From a virus, in IMG/VR virus record IMGVR_UViG_3300021425_000209, positions 1 through 22,652 of that record: DNA of 22,652 nucleotides; one strand, given 5' to 3'. The position numbers and the translations under genes were made by a program. The notes below the pieces were generated by a model that did no database searches, was not told where the DNA came from, and saw only the letters and a list, made by a program, of their open reading frames with translations. Shown here piece after piece: positions 22,614 to 22,652 of this stretch (position 1 is its first letter; each line of letters opens with the position of its first letter).

Positions 22614-22652
22614 AAGATTAGTTTGTCAAGCCAGTTTATGTGCTTGGGAACA
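22614..22652. other. right edge, probable 3' end of an upstream gene (undecided)
   Basis: These 39 nt precede the terminator in the leftward direction. On the - strand one frame ends in TGA at 22628-22626 (last residues ...AHKLA), which would put the end of an upstream gene 13 nt before the hairpin. Other frames stay open or close at once, so the frame cannot be chosen from so little sequence. A scaffolding or portal gene would be expected here from T7-like order. Confidence 0.3.

Noticed and set aside
22625-22630. A perfect TTGACA -35 box on the - strand near the right edge
   Set aside because: At 17 nt the matching -10 would be TATCTC, inside the terminator stem; a promoter there would run straight into the hairpin.
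1-22652. tRNA genes, CRISPR arrays, insertion sequences or attachment sites
   Set aside because: No cloverleaf-type sequence, regular spaced repeats, transposase or integrase was seen; the gene packing leaves almost no non-coding space for them.

Overview
The window is a piece of a lytic, short-tailed (podovirus-type) bacteriophage genome. The evidence is a virion gene order like that of phage T7: major capsid protein, tail tube protein A, tail tube protein B, three internal (ejected) virion proteins, then fibre proteins and small lysis-type membrane proteins. The small basic proteins (DUF6321-like, DUF5872-like and a 'KDACYYKV...PSAYASG' protein) and the fibre domains resemble those of marine phages, so a marine bacterial host is likely but cannot be fixed from the sequence. 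No integrase, repressor, tRNA, CRISPR or insertion sequence was seen.

Left part (1-3590, + strand): the end of a DNA-processing operon. It holds the C-terminal part of a UvrD/Rep-type superfamily 1 helicase (cut by the window edge), a small unknown protein, a SNF2-type superfamily 2 helicase/ATPase, a 63-residue coiled-coil protein and a calcineurin-like metallophosphoesterase with an N-terminal helical extension. Consecutive genes overlap by 4 to 26 nt.

Right part (22652 down to 3587, - strand): the late operon. A strong terminator hairpin (22577-22613) closes whatever lies upstream. Then come the capsid gene, a second hairpin terminator (21375-21405), a small protein resembling a stand-alone subtilisin propeptide (I9), a subtilisin-like (S8) protein whose DTG/DSG motif lacks the catalytic Asp, tail tubes A and B, internal virion proteins of 200, 919 and 1620 residues (the last with an HESLH zinc-protease-type motif), a fibre pair sharing one N-terminal module, an unknown protein, two or three small membrane proteins (holin candidates), a run of tiny very basic proteins, and two paralogous fibre-tip proteins with a common N-terminus and different C-terminal heads. 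Four genes of 38-52 residues (4979-5095, 5371-5502, 5502-5660, 6052-6207) were found by hand translation. Terminase, portal and scaffold are not here and presumably lie beyond the right edge. No endolysin was recognised.

The two operons converge tail to tail on a single CTAG (3587-3590) that provides both stop codons. Most late genes are joined by TAATG or ATGA overlaps and lack a Shine-Dalgarno sequence, suggesting translational coupling. The points most worth following are the split propeptide/pseudo-subtilisin pair inside the virion operon, the shared N-terminal module of the two fibre proteins, and the metallopeptidase-like motif in the giant internal protein.
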